Positions 50,725 to 58,553 of a stretch of DNA of 58,616 bases are shown in pieces. The notes under the pieces are model-generated. The model was given only the letters and a program-made list of their open reading frames with translations, was not told where the DNA came from and searched no databases. Made by a program: the position numbers and the translations under genes. How positions within the stretch are numbered: position 1 is the stretch's first letter; the number at the start of each line of letters is the position of its first letter. The stretch is from an uncultured Eggerthellaceae bacterium. GTDB taxonomy: Bacteria > Actinomycetota > Coriobacteriia > Coriobacteriales > Eggerthellaceae. The stretch spans positions 1 through 58,616 of the forward strand of contig CALBGP010000002.1 in NCBI GenBank assembly GCA_937892845.1. Direction: 5' to 3'.

Positions 50725-51000
50725 GGCGGCGGAATATGGTGGTATTTGCACCGAAAAAATGCACCGAAACCAAAGTCTTTCGGGTTTTTGACGTCGCGGT
50801 TGCATGGAGGAGCCGTGCCCAATGTGGCCGACCGTATGTCAACGGTTGTTTGAACGCCCATTTGACCTGGGAATATGCGATGAAGTAAGGAAAAACGCAA
50901 TGAAGGCGTAAATGTTTTGCCCTCATTGCGTTCAAGTGACGTGCGCACTGACCCGAAAGACTTCCATTTTCGTGCGATTTCGCCGTTATTCGGTCCGAAA
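50725..51000. repeat. Weak inverted-repeat region
   Basis: A perfect 13-base inverted pair AAGTCTTTCGGGT (50773-50785) and ACCCGAAAGACTT (50951-50963), flanked by partly complementary sequence on both outer sides (for example GCACCGAAAA and its counterpart). A separate stem AACGCAATGA/TCATTGCGTT lies at 50894-50932. No gene is evident in 50623-51117. Confidence 0.4.
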
Positions 51001-51065
51001 CCTAGCCCGCGGCGGAAACGTGGCTGCAACCGCCCGTACGATCCCTCACGAACGGGAAGGCTGCT

Positions 51066-51127
51066 GCAGCGGGTGCGCGTTACTACAACGGGTATGCGTT
51101 ACTGGGGCGGGTGCGCGTTACTGCAGC
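51066..51127. repeat. About 20-base tandem repeat, three copies
   Basis: Units CGGGTGCGCGTTACTACAA-like occur three times at 51066-51127, the last running into the 3' end of the YbjQ gene. Confidence 0.6.
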
Positions 51128-51447
51128 GGCTCCAGTGTGACGGCGGTTCCGCTGGCGGTGACCATGAGCATGTTGCTGGTTTCGCCCAGTACTTCATAGT
51201 CGATATCCACGCCCACGACGGCATGCGCACCCATGGCCGCAGCCCTCTGTTCGAGTTCGCGCAGGGCGTCGGTTCGGGCCTGGGCCAGCTCGTTTTCATA
51301 GCCTGCGCTGCGTCCGCCCACGATGTTGCGGATGCCTGCGCCGAAGTCGCGCAGGAAGTTGACGCCGGTGATGACTTCGCCGAAGACTATGCCGTAGTAG
51401 CCGTTGATGCGGTAGCCGTCTACGTTTTGCGTGGTGGTGACGATCAT
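51118..51447 (-). CDS. YbjQ family protein (UPF0145)
   Basis: 109-residue cytoplasmic protein with the family start MIVTTTQNVDGYRINGYYGIV and the ARTDALRELEQRAAAMGAHAVVGVD block, ending DIDYEVLG-type. YbjQ/DUF74 proteins form pentameric beta-rings of unknown, possibly metal-related, function. AGGAAGG precedes ATG 51447. Minus strand, convergent with the cyclase region and divergent from the MntP riboswitch; spacing is consistent with independent expression. Confidence 0.92.
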   Translation of the reverse strand: MIVTTTQNVDGYRINGYYGIVFGEVITGVNFLRDFGAGIRNIVGGRSAGYENELAQARTDALRELEQRAAAMGAHAVVGVDIDYEVLGETSNMLMVTASGTAVTLEPLQ

Positions 51448-51524
51448 GGTGTTCCTTCCTGTGACGGGGCGGTGTGGGATATCCGTGCGTCTGGCTGCGC
51501 GGCGGGCCGCCCGAGTTGTCGCAA

Positions 51525-51533
51525 TGATAGAAT
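51525..51533 (+). promoter_or_regulatory. Extended -10 promoter before the manganese riboswitch
   Basis: TGATAGAAT has the TGn-extended -10 form. The transcript would start near 51540, at the first base-paired part of the riboswitch. Confidence 0.55.
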
Positions 51534-51535
51534 AG

Positions 51536-51727
51536 CTGCACTCCGTAAGGGAGTAGCTGGCGCGAAAGCGTTGCCATGTCAACATACTGCTTCCATGGGA
51601 AAAAGGAGGCTGGCTGGCATCAAACGGCAAGACTTACGGTGTGGCGAGGCGTCGCGTCGCTGCACTGTGCCCATATTCAGCATCGTGCTCCTGGAACCGA
51701 CGTCCGCCGTCGGTTTTTCTTTTTTAG
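51536..51727 (+). ncRNA. yybP-ykoY manganese riboswitch with terminator
   Basis: The conserved aptamer cores appear in order: GTAAGGGAGTAGCT (51546-51559), then GTCAACATACTG (51577-51588; family GTCAACAnACT). The 3' part ends in a terminator, stem AACCGACG (51695-51702)/CGTCGGTT (51708-51715) followed by TTTCTTTTTT. Binding of Mn(II) would favour read-through into mntP, as in known members. Confidence 0.85.
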
Positions 51728-51739
51728 GGAAGGTGGAAT

Positions 51740-52408
51740 ATGGGAATCGCAGAGCTTGCCTTGCTGGGTTTGGCGCTGGCCATGGATGCATTCGCCGTGT
51801 CACTGTCTGACATGTTCTGCTATAGGGATGCGCCGCGTCGCAGGCTGTTCCTGCTGCCGATTGCGTTTGGCCTGTTCCAGGGCTTGATGCCGGTGCTCGG
51901 ATATTTTCTGGGAAGCGTTTTCGGCGAATTCATCGAGACGTACGCGGGTGTTGTCACATTCATAATTCTGGGCCTTATCGGCGCGAACATGCTCAAGGAT
52001 GGCGTGTGCGAGTTGCGCGCGCGTAAGGGTTCCGCATACGGCGACGAGGGGTGCGCCGCCGAGGGGTGCGGCGTCGAAAGATCCGCCGCCGAAGGGGTGG
52101 CTGCACCCGATGCGGTAGCCGGCGGCAAAGCGGCCGACGGCGTATCCGGATCCGGCGGTCTCACGCTCAAGGTCATCCTCATGCAGGCGGTTGCAACCAG
52201 CATCGACGCGTTTGCGGTGGGCGTGAGCCTGCGGGCTGAAAGCGTGGATGTGGCGTTTGCAGGTGCGGTCATTGCCCTCATCACGTGCGCTTGCTGCTTC
52301 GCGGCGCTTGCCGTGGGCCGTCGAGCGGGAGATGCGTTGGGGGAGAAGGCGCAGATTGCGGGCGGTGCGGTTCTGATTGCCATAGGCGTGAAGGCGCTGC
52401 TGTTCTAA
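51740..52408 (+). CDS. mntP: MntP-type manganese efflux protein
   Basis: 222-residue membrane protein with six hydrophobic segments and the duplicated Asp motifs LALAMDAFAVSLSD and VATSIDAFAVGVSL of the MntP/YebN efflux family. The central loop is unusually long, a Gly/Ala/Glu-rich segment with GDEGCAAEGCGVERSAAEG at about 100-145, absent from most family members. GGAAGGTGG precedes ATG 51740. It is controlled by the manganese riboswitch just upstream. Confidence 0.93.
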   Translation: MGIAELALLGLALAMDAFAVSLSDMFCYRDAPRRRLFLLPIAFGLFQGLMPVLGYFLGSVFGEFIETYAGVVTFIILGLIGANMLKDGVCELRARKGSAYGDEGCAAEGCGVERSAAEGVAAPDAVAGGKAADGVSGSGGLTLKVILMQAVATSIDAFAVGVSLRAESVDVAFAGAVIALITCACCFAALAVGRRAGDALGEKAQIAGGAVLIAIGVKALLF

Positions 52409-52424
52409 GGGCGCCGCATTACGC

Positions 52425-52453
52425 TTTACATGCTTTACAGTGCAATGTATGCT
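52425..52453 (+). promoter_or_regulatory. Promoter and operator of the toxin-antitoxin genes
   Basis: -35 TTTACA (52425-52430), a 17-base spacer, -10 TATGCT (52448-52453). The inverted repeat TACATGC/GCAATGTA (52428-52450) covers the spacer and -10, as expected for autorepression by the antitoxin. Confidence 0.55.
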
Positions 52454-52490
52454 GAAGCCGTGACAATCGAAGTTGGGGAAAGGATGCGCC

Positions 52491-52910
52491 ATGGTTTCGG
52501 CAACTGCAGCTACCGCCCTCAAGGCATCGCAGGTCAATGCGCGGATTGAGGCGTCTCTGAAGCACGCGGGCGATGCCGCTTTGGCGAACGCCGGGTTCAC
52601 GCCTACGCAGGCGGTACGCGCCGTGTGGCAGCTGGCCGCGGACAATGCGGATTCCCCCGAGGTCATAATCAAGGCCCTCGACCCTGATAGGGAGAAAGTT
52701 GAGCCGGCCGCATGGGAGCAAGAGCGCATCCGTCGCGTCGAGTGGGCGCGCAGGGGGCCGGCAATCCTGGGCGCCGAAATCGCGCGGCTCAGGGGCCTGG
52801 CGTATTCGGACCAGATGGACTGGGGAGAACCCGGAGACATCGATTCTCTTCCGTACGATGAGCTCATGGAGCTGGCCTACGAGGAGAGCCATCCAGAGCT
52901 TTTGTCCTGA
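52491..52910 (+). CDS. RelB/DinJ-like antitoxin
   Basis: 139-residue protein. The N-terminal 45 residues are a ribbon-helix-helix of the RelB/DinJ type (QVNARIEASLKHAGDAALANAGFTPTQAVRAVW), then a long hydrophilic tail rich in Glu/Arg that would wrap the toxin. It is longer than typical RelB (about 80-100 residues). GAAAGGA lies before ATG 52491. The PIN-domain gene follows after 14 bases, and both share the operator at 52425. Confidence 0.8.
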   Translation: MVSATAATALKASQVNARIEASLKHAGDAALANAGFTPTQAVRAVWQLAADNADSPEVIIKALDPDREKVEPAAWEQERIRRVEWARRGPAILGAEIARLRGLAYSDQMDWGEPGDIDSLPYDELMELAYEESHPELLS

Positions 52911-52924
52911 AGGGGGTGGTTTGA

Positions 52925-53419
52925 ATGAGCGAGCGTACAACCCTTCTCTTGGATTCCAACGTCTGGGTGGACTATTACTGCCCCGTGCGGCCCCGCCACC
53001 GCGCGGCTTTCGAGCTGATAGGCAAAGCGGAGAGTCTGCCCGTTGATTTGATGTATGCCGCGTTGTCCAGAAAAGATGTGTTCTACCTGCTTGCCATGCG
53101 ATACAAGCGGGAGGCCAGGGAGGCGAATGGCGGAATTCTGGCTCCTGCCGATGCGCTTGCGGCTGCTGAGGTAGCGTGGGGTTGCATCAAGCACATGTCG
53201 GAATGCGCCTTCGCGGTCGGCTGCGATGCGTCTGACATCTGGATCGCGGACAAGCAGAAGCCGCTGCACGCCGATTACGAAGACAACCTTGTCATAGCCG
53301 CTGCGCTTCGCTCGAAGGCGGATGTGCTGGTCACGGAAGATGATGCTCTGCGAAGGCACGCTCCGGTCTGCACCATGTCAGTCGAAGATGCGATGAGGTT
53401 TCTCGATACTCTGGAATAG
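52925..53419 (+). CDS. PIN-domain toxin
   Basis: 164-residue putative ribonuclease. PIN fold: LLLDSNVWVDYY at 7-18 supplies the first Asp, an acidic residue in the middle and DYEDNLVIAAALRSKADVLVTEDDALR supplies the later Asp/Glu pocket. As in VapC toxins, it is expected to cut RNA and to be blocked by the upstream protein. Pairing a PIN toxin with a RelB-type antitoxin differs from the usual VapB/VapC. GAAGGGGG lies before ATG 52925. Confidence 0.85.
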   Translation: MSERTTLLLDSNVWVDYYCPVRPRHRAAFELIGKAESLPVDLMYAALSRKDVFYLLAMRYKREAREANGGILAPADALAAAEVAWGCIKHMSECAFAVGCDASDIWIADKQKPLHADYEDNLVIAAALRSKADVLVTEDDALRRHAPVCTMSVEDAMRFLDTLE

Positions 53420-53421
53420 GG

Positions 53422-53471
53422 GAAGCGGGCGCGAACGGAGGGACCTAAGCTGCCCGCTTCTTTTCTATTTT
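53422..53471 (+). terminator. Terminator after the toxin-antitoxin pair
   Basis: A nine-pair stem GAAGCGGGC (53422-53430)/GCCCGCTTC (53452-53460), followed by TTTTCTATTTT. Confidence 0.75.
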
Positions 53472-53508
53472 CTGCCGAATTTCTTCCGCGCAGAGCCAGC
53501 GCAGCCGG

Positions 53509-53916
53509 TCAGTCCTGTTCGTTTTCAGTGCGCTGAGCAGTGCGGATGGTTTTCAGGTCAATGGTGGGTATGCGCACGAACATCAGCCAGCACAGAAACA
53601 GGGCGACGGCGCCAAGGATGGCCCAGACCAGGGGCTTCTGCACGCAGATGGCGCTGACGGCCATGACGGAAAACGAAGCGCCCAAGATATGCAGTTTGCG
53701 CTTGAAGGTGATTCCGCCGGCCTGCTTGAATGGCACCACGTACGCCTGATAGGCGCGCGTGCGGGCGATCCAAGCATGCATGCGCGGCGAGCTGTTGGCG
53801 AACAGGAACGTTGCGAGAAGCAGCAACGGGGTTGTGGGCAGAACGGGGATGAACATGCCCACGAAGCCGATGGCGAAGCAGATGAATCCTGCGGCAAGAA
53901 GGAGGTATCGGGTCAT
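53509..53916 (-). CDS. DUF454 (YbaN) family membrane protein
   Basis: 135-residue membrane protein. Three hydrophobic segments, with the DUF454 signature FVGMFIPVLPTTPLLLLATFLFA near the N-terminus and the following SSPRMHAWI. Function unknown. Minus strand, ATG 53916 with GAAAGGA. The open frame upstream is longer but lacks a site. Confidence 0.88.
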   Translation of the reverse strand: MTRYLLLAAGFICFAIGFVGMFIPVLPTTPLLLLATFLFANSSPRMHAWIARTRAYQAYVVPFKQAGGITFKRKLHILGASFSVMAVSAICVQKPLVWAILGAVALFLCWLMFVRIPTIDLKTIRTAQRTENEQD

Positions 53917-53954
53917 CGGAATCCTTTCGCGGTGCACTTGGCTCGTTTCGGTGA

Positions 53955-54455
53955 TTATGCCACAGGTTGCGTTGGCTCGGCTGTGCGGCATTTGCGTATT
54001 ACGCCCGCCGTAGCAAGCGCGCCGATAAGCGCAGCCACAGTGTCAACGGCCCAATCGGCAGGGTCACAGGAGCGCATGGGGACGAAGATCTGATGGATCT
54101 CGTCGGTGATGCCGTATGCGCTGGCAAGCAGGACTGCCGCCAGCATGGCTCTTTTCAGGGGCATGTGCCAACGCAGTGCGTTAACCAAGACGCTGCCGAA
54201 GAGGAAGAATTCGGCGAAGTGCCCGATGGGGGACACATCCACGGGGTGTCCGAACAGCGCAGCCGCCGCAGAGGCCAGCCAGTCTTTCAGCATCGTGATG
54301 ATGCCCGAATCCGTGTCGAGCGTGGCTCCGTCTTTGGCGCTCATGAAGAATATCAGCGCCGTAACGGCTGCAACAGCCATCCACGACAGGATGACGGCAA
54401 TTCGGCGTGAAGTCGCCTTCGGCTCGGTTGGGCAGTCTGTTTCACGATTCGTCAT
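53955..54455 (-). CDS. VanZ family membrane protein
   Basis: 166-residue membrane protein with four or five hydrophobic segments and the VanZ hallmark FFLFGSVLVNALR plus YGITDEIHQIFVPMRSCDPADWAVDT, which carries the Glu-Ile-His-Gln core. VanZ gives low-level teicoplanin resistance; most chromosomal members have unknown roles. It lies 38 bases upstream of the DUF454 start on the same strand. Confidence 0.9.
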   Translation of the reverse strand: MTNRETDCPTEPKATSRRIAVILSWMAVAAVTALIFFMSAKDGATLDTDSGIITMLKDWLASAAAALFGHPVDVSPIGHFAEFFLFGSVLVNALRWHMPLKRAMLAAVLLASAYGITDEIHQIFVPMRSCDPADWAVDTVAALIGALATAGVIRKCRTAEPTQPVA

Positions 54456-54503
54456 GGGTGGGGATTTTAACAGGTTTTGCAGTGGGCGCGCGGAGTCCTG
54501 CCT

Positions 54504-55976
54504 TTAGTTGTCGGACCCTCTTCTGGTTTCAATCGGAGCCGATTCAAGCATCGCGGCAATGAAATCACGTTTGCTGTGGACGTCGCATTTGGAGTACATA
54601 TTGCGCATATGGGTTTTCAGGGTACTCGGAGCTATAAATAGCTCTTCTTCGATTTCGGCATTTGTTTTTCCAGCAAGAAGCAGATCCGCTATTTCTTGTT
54701 CACGCTGTGAAAGATGGTAAACTTCAGCGGCGTTTTTGACCGCAGCCTCTCCAGCTGTTTTTTCGACCATCTGCGCGGGGGCGATGTTCGAGGGGCTGAA
54801 CAATTCGACGATGTGCCTCTCGTTGAGAAGGATCGATGATGTGATCAATGCAAGAATGATGATTGCAGGAACAAGTGCGGAAACGGGATCGGACAGAGAG
54901 AACAGTGCGGGTTTGATGATTTTCTCGACGATTCCGCCAAGAGATAGGGCGATCTGTCCTGCTGCAAACATGTAGAACGGCGATACGTCCAGCTTTCCGG
55001 CGAGGAAGCACCACATTATCCAGGTTGTTATTCTGAAGAAAGCCCAACAGGCTGCAACTGCGTAAATTTCATACGGGGGCGTCCCCGGCTCAGCAATGAG
55101 GATGAGGACGACGCAGATGATGATTGCCGGAACGAAAAACCTGTACAGAGCGCCAAAATCACCTTTTTTGGGAAATACAACCGCCAGGAATGCTGCGGCG
55201 GATGAGGCGAGAAGCCCGCCGATGAGGGAGTTCATTTCGGTTGTGTGGGATGTCATATGCTCGGACAAATCGCTTGTGAGAAGCTGGAGGAAAGCGAGCA
55301 TGGCGAAGCCGACGAGGAACTTGATGGGGAGCCTCATGGAATCATGTTTGAGGTGTTTGCTGCGATGCGGATTGCTCCGAGCGGGTTGTTCGTTGTAGCT
55401 GACGAAGAGGAGGAAGCCCGATATCAGGGGTAGCAACGTGTGCAGGAGAATGCAGAAAGCTGGATTGAGCTGAATGATGATGAGGCAAGCGGCAAATGCG
55501 CCGGCATAAGCGACGGCCGTGTTGATGCAGCATTGTTTGATGGATAGCGATGAGTAGATTTCGCCCCAAAGAAGCAGCAGTCCCATTTCTGCCGCTATTG
55601 CCATAGATCCTATCCATATCCCTGCGGGAATCACGGTGACGCCCCAGCCGGAAATATAGATAAGCCCAGTCCCCAAGCAGAGGAACACCGATAGAGCCGT
55701 TGCGAGAATTTGCTTATGCCTGCGTTCCATCTTGCGTAGGAAAAAGAAACCCAGAGCAACAAGGACCAATACGTAGGCAATGCTATGGGGTATATCTGTG
55801 GCTGCAATGATCTGCGTCGCGCCATCCTGGGGATGCGGAAACAGGGTCGGAATTATCCTGCATATGCTCCAGGCCAAATATGTACTCAAACCTATTAGGC
55901 TGACAGTGGATGACGCGGAGAAGAGCGGATCTCCGTTCGATGTGCTGCGCCCGTTGTCCATGGTTGCCACGAGCAT
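54504..55976 (-). CDS. Membrane-bound LuxR family regulator (12-helix sensor)
   Basis: 490-residue regulator. About twelve hydrophobic segments fill residues 25-400, arranged like a transporter-derived sensor, and the C-terminus (about 425-485) is a LuxR/NarL helix-turn-helix: LSQREQEIADLLLAGKTNAE and APSTLKTHMRNMYSKCDV. GGGAGG precedes ATG 55976. It is divergent from the flavoprotein gene and very probably controls it in response to that enzyme's substrate. The gene is AT-richer than the rest of the window, as is its target. This architecture is strongly expanded in Eggerthellaceae. Confidence 0.93.
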   Translation of the reverse strand: MLVATMDNGRSTSNGDPLFSASSTVSLIGLSTYLAWSICRIIPTLFPHPQDGATQIIAATDIPHSIAYVLVLVALGFFFLRKMERRHKQILATALSVFLCLGTGLIYISGWGVTVIPAGIWIGSMAIAAEMGLLLLWGEIYSSLSIKQCCINTAVAYAGAFAACLIIIQLNPAFCILLHTLLPLISGFLLFVSYNEQPARSNPHRSKHLKHDSMRLPIKFLVGFAMLAFLQLLTSDLSEHMTSHTTEMNSLIGGLLASSAAAFLAVVFPKKGDFGALYRFFVPAIIICVVLILIAEPGTPPYEIYAVAACWAFFRITTWIMWCFLAGKLDVSPFYMFAAGQIALSLGGIVEKIIKPALFSLSDPVSALVPAIIILALITSSILLNERHIVELFSPSNIAPAQMVEKTAGEAAVKNAAEVYHLSQREQEIADLLLAGKTNAEIEEELFIAPSTLKTHMRNMYSKCDVHSKRDFIAAMLESAPIETRRGSDN

Positions 55977-56289
55977 GACCGCCTCCCCTCAAAAGCGGAT
56001 CAGTATTCGAGCAGTGCTCTCATTATCGCAGTTCGCTGACAAACAGCATATACCACTGTCTACCACTTCGTTGGTATCGGGGTACTACTACGGGTAACCT
56101 CATTGGGTACTCTAAGGAAATCATCCAGGATTCCGCCTATGGGGACGATAGTCGGTCTGAGATCGGCTGATTACATTTGCCTTGCAGTGATCGATCGGAC
56201 TCGCCTGATCGAATGCGGAAAAGACCGGTGGATCGCAACCTGCGGGTCGCGTATGGATCCACTGGACGTGCGCAAGGAAAGGGGAGGTT
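55977..56289. promoter_or_regulatory. Divergent regulatory region of the respiratory cassette
   Basis: 313 bases with no gene. TACCACT occurs at 56051 and 56061, TTGGTAT at 56071, GGGTAC at 56080 and 56105 and GGGTAAC at 56092: a cluster of TACC/GGTA half-sites in both orientations at 10-13-base steps, suiting a LuxR-type dimer. The outer bases are otherwise plain. Confidence 0.5.
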
Positions 56290-57747
56290 ATGGAACGCAG
56301 GGATTTCTTCAAGCTGGCTGGCGTGGCAACGGTGGCGGCGGCAGGTGCATCTCTGGGCGGATGCGGCGGGGGCGGCGGCGAAGGCAACGCTGCTGCGGCC
56401 GATGCGGCAGTTGCTGGCTGGTCCGATGTCAACTTCGAGCAGGAAGTTGATGTTCTGATCGTTGGTGCAGGCCCTGGTGGTTTGCTGGCTGCCTATCACC
56501 CCGCAAAAGCTGGTTTGAAGACCTTGGTTGTCGACAAGAGCGTCAGCTATGGCGGCGACGGCATGCATTCGGCGGCTTGCCAGTGGTATTTCGGTTCCAA
56601 GTATGATGTCGAAAACCGCGGTGGCATGAATACTGAAGAAACTCTCGCTGCGTATAAAGATTTCTTCCAGAAGTACCCCCGTCCCGATTTTGTCGAGCAG
56701 ATCTTTGCAAACACGGGCGAGGTTCATGATCTGCTCTCCTATGATTTTGGTGTTGAGTGGCAGCCGAAGACCGAGGGCGCATATTACGCTACGTGCTATG
56801 TTCCTGCTGCGGGTCTTGCTGAAACCAAGCAGGAGTTCACTGCGATCTACGATGGCGTGACGGCTGCCGGTGCTGAGTTCATGTTCGATCAGCGTGCACG
56901 CCATATGATCGTTGATCCCGAAGGCCGCGTGGTCGGTGTTCGTTTCGAGTCCCAGGTTGACGGTCGCTGGCTCGATATCAAGGCGAAGTATGTCCTCCTG
57001 GCAACGGGTTCCTTCTGTGCGAATCAGGAGATGATCGCAAAGTACCTTCCCAAATGGTCGAAGTTCGGTAGCTTGGTTTCTGCCAGCACCGGTGATGGCC
57101 ATCTGCTCGGTCAATCCGTCGGCGCCGCATTCGAGGGTGTTGGTGAGTATGTGAATCTGAACACTCATAGCGAAGCTATTTTTGTTCCGCAGATGTTCGG
57201 TCCCTCGATCAGTGTTTTGCCCACCGGCAAACGCTTCTACGATGAGATCCATTGCCATCAGGGAGGCCAGGCATGCATCGATGCTGGGTATGGTAATTTC
57301 TGGTCGATCTGGGATGAGGCTATTGAGAACGGGCCCAATAAGACTCTTGTGGCAACTGCAGGTGATGAAAAAATAACCGCTAACACTATCGAGGAGTTGG
57401 CTGAGGCCATCCAGGTTCCCGTCGAAAACCTCAAAGCAACGTTTGAGGAATACGATAAGGCTTGCGAGACTGGTCAAGATCCTGCATTCAACAGGGAATA
57501 CTTTCTCCAGAAGCTCAATCCGCCGTATTACGCGTTCAATAATCATCCAGTGCGCTACATGACCAAGGGCGGTCTGAAGACCAACCTTCAGTGCCAGGTG
57601 CTGCGTGAGGACGACTCTGTGATTGAGGGCTTGTATGCAGGTGGCTTGCTCGGAACCGGATCTTTCTCCAAAGAATTTGCAACTAGCGCAGTGTGCGGAT
57701 ATTACGCGGGCAAGTGCATTGTCGAAGCGGCGGGTGCAACCGCGTAG
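56290..57747 (+). CDS. Tat-exported FAD-dependent reductase (fumarate-reductase-like)
   Basis: 485-residue flavoprotein. Twin-arginine signal RRDFFKLAG at 3-11 followed by the lipobox-like LGGC, so it is exported folded and probably lipid-anchored. FAD-binding Rossmann motif VDVLIVGAGPGGLLAAY near 53-69, the GGDG motif and the later GLYAGGLLGTGSF flavin-binding block match the flavocytochrome c/fumarate reductase family. The haem domain of flavocytochrome c is missing and is supplied by the separate gene at 57829. The electron acceptor is unknown; related Eggerthellaceae enzymes reduce host, dietary or drug molecules. AAAGGGGAGG precedes the ATG. Confidence 0.93.
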   Translation: MERRDFFKLAGVATVAAAGASLGGCGGGGGEGNAAAADAAVAGWSDVNFEQEVDVLIVGAGPGGLLAAYHPAKAGLKTLVVDKSVSYGGDGMHSAACQWYFGSKYDVENRGGMNTEETLAAYKDFFQKYPRPDFVEQIFANTGEVHDLLSYDFGVEWQPKTEGAYYATCYVPAAGLAETKQEFTAIYDGVTAAGAEFMFDQRARHMIVDPEGRVVGVRFESQVDGRWLDIKAKYVLLATGSFCANQEMIAKYLPKWSKFGSLVSASTGDGHLLGQSVGAAFEGVGEYVNLNTHSEAIFVPQMFGPSISVLPTGKRFYDEIHCHQGGQACIDAGYGNFWSIWDEAIENGPNKTLVATAGDEKITANTIEELAEAIQVPVENLKATFEEYDKACETGQDPAFNREYFLQKLNPPYYAFNNHPVRYMTKGGLKTNLQCQVLREDDSVIEGLYAGGLLGTGSFSKEFATSAVCGYYAGKCIVEAAGATA

Positions 57748-57828
57748 CGTATGTCATCGACGGAGCCGGGCTGCAGCGAAAGCTACGGCCCGGCCTGGAA
57801 TCGAGATTGAATCGGAAAGGGGGTTGCT

Positions 57829-58473
57829 ATGGATGAAGAGAGGCTTGATGTGGCTGATGATCCTGGGGATGCTGGCACGAGCTCCCAGATAGCCGATAAC
57901 GGCACCAAGAAAGGCAAAGCTAAGCGCGAAAAAGGCAAGAAAAAGCATCCAAGCGTTTTGCCCTGGACGTTGTTGATCGTTTTTGTCGCCGTGACGTTTC
58001 TTGCCGTAGCTGGCCTGAAGTGGCACGAACAGCCTGGATTCTGCGCTACGTTCTGCCATGAAACCATGGGTTCCTATCTTGAGAATTATGAAGAGGGCGA
58101 TGGTTTGGCTCGAATTCATAAGGAAGCCAATGTGACATGTCTAGACTGTCACGAGCCATCTATACAGCAGCAGGCATCTGAGGCAATGGCGCAGATTACA
58201 GGTGATTACAGTGTGCCATTGCGTCAGCGTAGCTTTGATGATGAGATGTGCCTGAAATGCCATATCTCAACTGAGCACCTCCAGGCGAAGACGGATCTTC
58301 TCGAGAAGGACCCTCACGGAGGAAACATTACTGGACATCAGAGTTTCACCTGCAACAATTGCCATAAGTCGCATACAGATCAGGTCAACCAGTGCTCACG
58401 CTGCCATGATCCCGGAAACCAGAGGATGATCACCTATCCCCTCCAGCGTCATCCCGAGGTCGAGTCCGAATAG
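57829..58473 (+). CDS. NapC/NrfH-type multihaem cytochrome c
   Basis: 214-residue membrane-anchored cytochrome. A basic N-terminus (KGKAKREKGKKK), membrane anchor at about 44-62 (LPWTLLIVFVAVTFLAVAG), then four CXXCH haem sites (CLDCH, CLKCH, CNNCH, CSRCH). A fifth motif, CATFCHETM at about 71-79, has three residues between the Cys pair (CX3CH) and sits where NrfH/NapC bind haem 1 with its Met ligand. It passes electrons from menaquinol to the exported flavoprotein upstream. AAAGGGGG lies before ATG 57829. Confidence 0.94.
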   Translation: MDEERLDVADDPGDAGTSSQIADNGTKKGKAKREKGKKKHPSVLPWTLLIVFVAVTFLAVAGLKWHEQPGFCATFCHETMGSYLENYEEGDGLARIHKEANVTCLDCHEPSIQQQASEAMAQITGDYSVPLRQRSFDDEMCLKCHISTEHLQAKTDLLEKDPHGGNITGHQSFTCNNCHKSHTDQVNQCSRCHDPGNQRMITYPLQRHPEVESE

Positions 58474-58513
58474 GAGAGGCATCGGATAGGGATATTATTT
58501 CGGCAAGCGCTTT

Positions 58514-58553
58514 GACGAACCGGAATCTGCCTTGGGTCAGGTTCCGGTTCGTC
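58514..58553 (+). terminator. Hairpin after the cytochrome gene
   Basis: A 12-pair stem GACGAACCGGAA/TTCCGGTTCGTC with a 16-base loop. No T-tract follows, so termination may need a factor, or the hairpin protects the transcript end. Confidence 0.5.

Noticed and set aside
50894..50932. Rho-independent terminator at AACGCAATGA/TCATTGCGTT
   Set aside because: The stem is good but no T-tract follows and no gene ends just before it.
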